Below, piece after piece: positions 63,798 to 64,000 of a stretch of DNA of 64,000 bases. This stretch comes from Draconibacterium mangrovi (GTDB taxonomy: Bacteria; Bacteroidota; Bacteroidia; Bacteroidales; Prolixibacteraceae): assembly GCF_010586825.1 (NCBI RefSeq), contig NZ_JAAAGB010000001.1, positions 1,664,907 to 1,728,906 on the forward strand, written 5' to 3'. The translations under genes were made by a program, and so were the position numbers. Under the pieces are notes generated by a model. The model was not told where the DNA came from. It did no database searches and saw nothing but the letters and a program-made list of their open reading frames with translations. How positions within the stretch are numbered: the first letter of the stretch is position 1; each line of letters begins with the position of its first letter.

Positions 63798-63881
63798 GTT
63801 CGGGAAATAAATTTTATGATTTTGTAATTCTTTCCGGCTTCATTTATGTAAAACCGCATGCAGCTCTAGTTCGAAGGCCAC

Positions 63882-64000
63882 ATTTTGGCAAAAATATCCC
63901 TCCTTCCGCATACAGAAGGCAGTGCTTTTAAACAAAAATGCCCTCTTCCGCATGCAGAAGGCAATACTTTTAAACAAAAATGGCCCCTTCTGCATACAGA
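63882..64000. repeat. Palindromic tandem repeat, cut by the right edge
   Basis: Units of about 42-44 nt: CAAAAAT, a C-rich spacer, then CTTCCGCATRCAGAAGGCAR followed by CTTTTAAA. Imperfect palindromes occur at 63902-63919, 63945-63960 and from 63986 to the edge (CCTTCTGCATACAGA). A degenerate start (CCGCATGCAG) is at about 63854. The flanks between palindromes are conserved too, so the whole unit is duplicated. The array length is unknown because it leaves the window. Confidence 0.75.

Noticed and set aside
63882..64000. CRISPR array
   Set aside because: The sequence between palindromes is conserved from unit to unit, so there are no unique spacers, and no cas gene is in the window.

Overview
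The window looks like the chromosome of a marine or gut-type Bacteroidota, probably order Marinilabiliales (Prolixibacteraceae-like); the order is inference. Support: a PorP/SprF type IX secretion protein, long FtsX permeases ending in R-Y-E, a sulfatase/GH2 glycan-degradation cluster, a two-component-propeller sensor kinase, TAnnTTTG-type promoters, and small Bacteroidota hitchhiker genes (four-helix-bundle and GxxExxY proteins). A class I hybrid cluster protein (Hcp) suggests an anaerobic or facultative life.

Layout. (1) 1-4715: a partial, divergent NtrC-type response regulator, then a TolC-like outer membrane protein, an HlyD-like adaptor and a MacB/LolD-type ATPase. A sigma-54-like -24/-12 element and TGTAAA/TTTACA half-sites lie between regulator and tolC. 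A four-helix-bundle gene is inserted before the ATPase. (2) 4803-40318: twelve same-strand paralogous permeases (called P1-P12 here), each about 775-810 aa with two FtsX domains. They are interrupted by a phosphoesterase, an SMP-30 lactonase, a DUF4097-like beta-repeat protein, an SGNH hydrolase, a GxxExxY mini-element and a second ATPase with an altered D-loop. (3) 40384-48337: an AraC regulator and a minus-strand cluster of GH2 enzyme, two sulfatases and a TIM-barrel isomerase. (4) 48625-58626: a TPR histidine kinase, an MltF-like lytic transglycosylase, two divergent class II fructose-bisphosphate aldolases and a propeller histidine kinase. (5) 58713-64000: hcp and a ferredoxin-like partner divergent from a Crp/Fnr regulator, then pgeF, a PorP/SprF protein and the start of a palindromic tandem repeat.

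Most striking signal. Nine of the twelve permeases (P2-P9, P12) end in the same 288-nt module (95 codons plus stop). It begins exactly at the coupling-helix motif KEIGIRKVNGA, while the rest of each protein is strongly diverged. P1 shares only the last 63 nt and P10 only about the last 27. In several genes the similarity runs past the stop codon into dispersed palindromic repeats. This nested pattern anchored at the 3' end suggests repeated gene conversion or end-anchored duplication, which would keep one ATPase-coupling end on many different periplasmic front ends. The whole region reads as one regulated export or envelope-stress system: TolC, adaptor and few ATPases with many interchangeable permeases, possibly under NtrC/sigma-54 control. 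The function is inferred, not shown.
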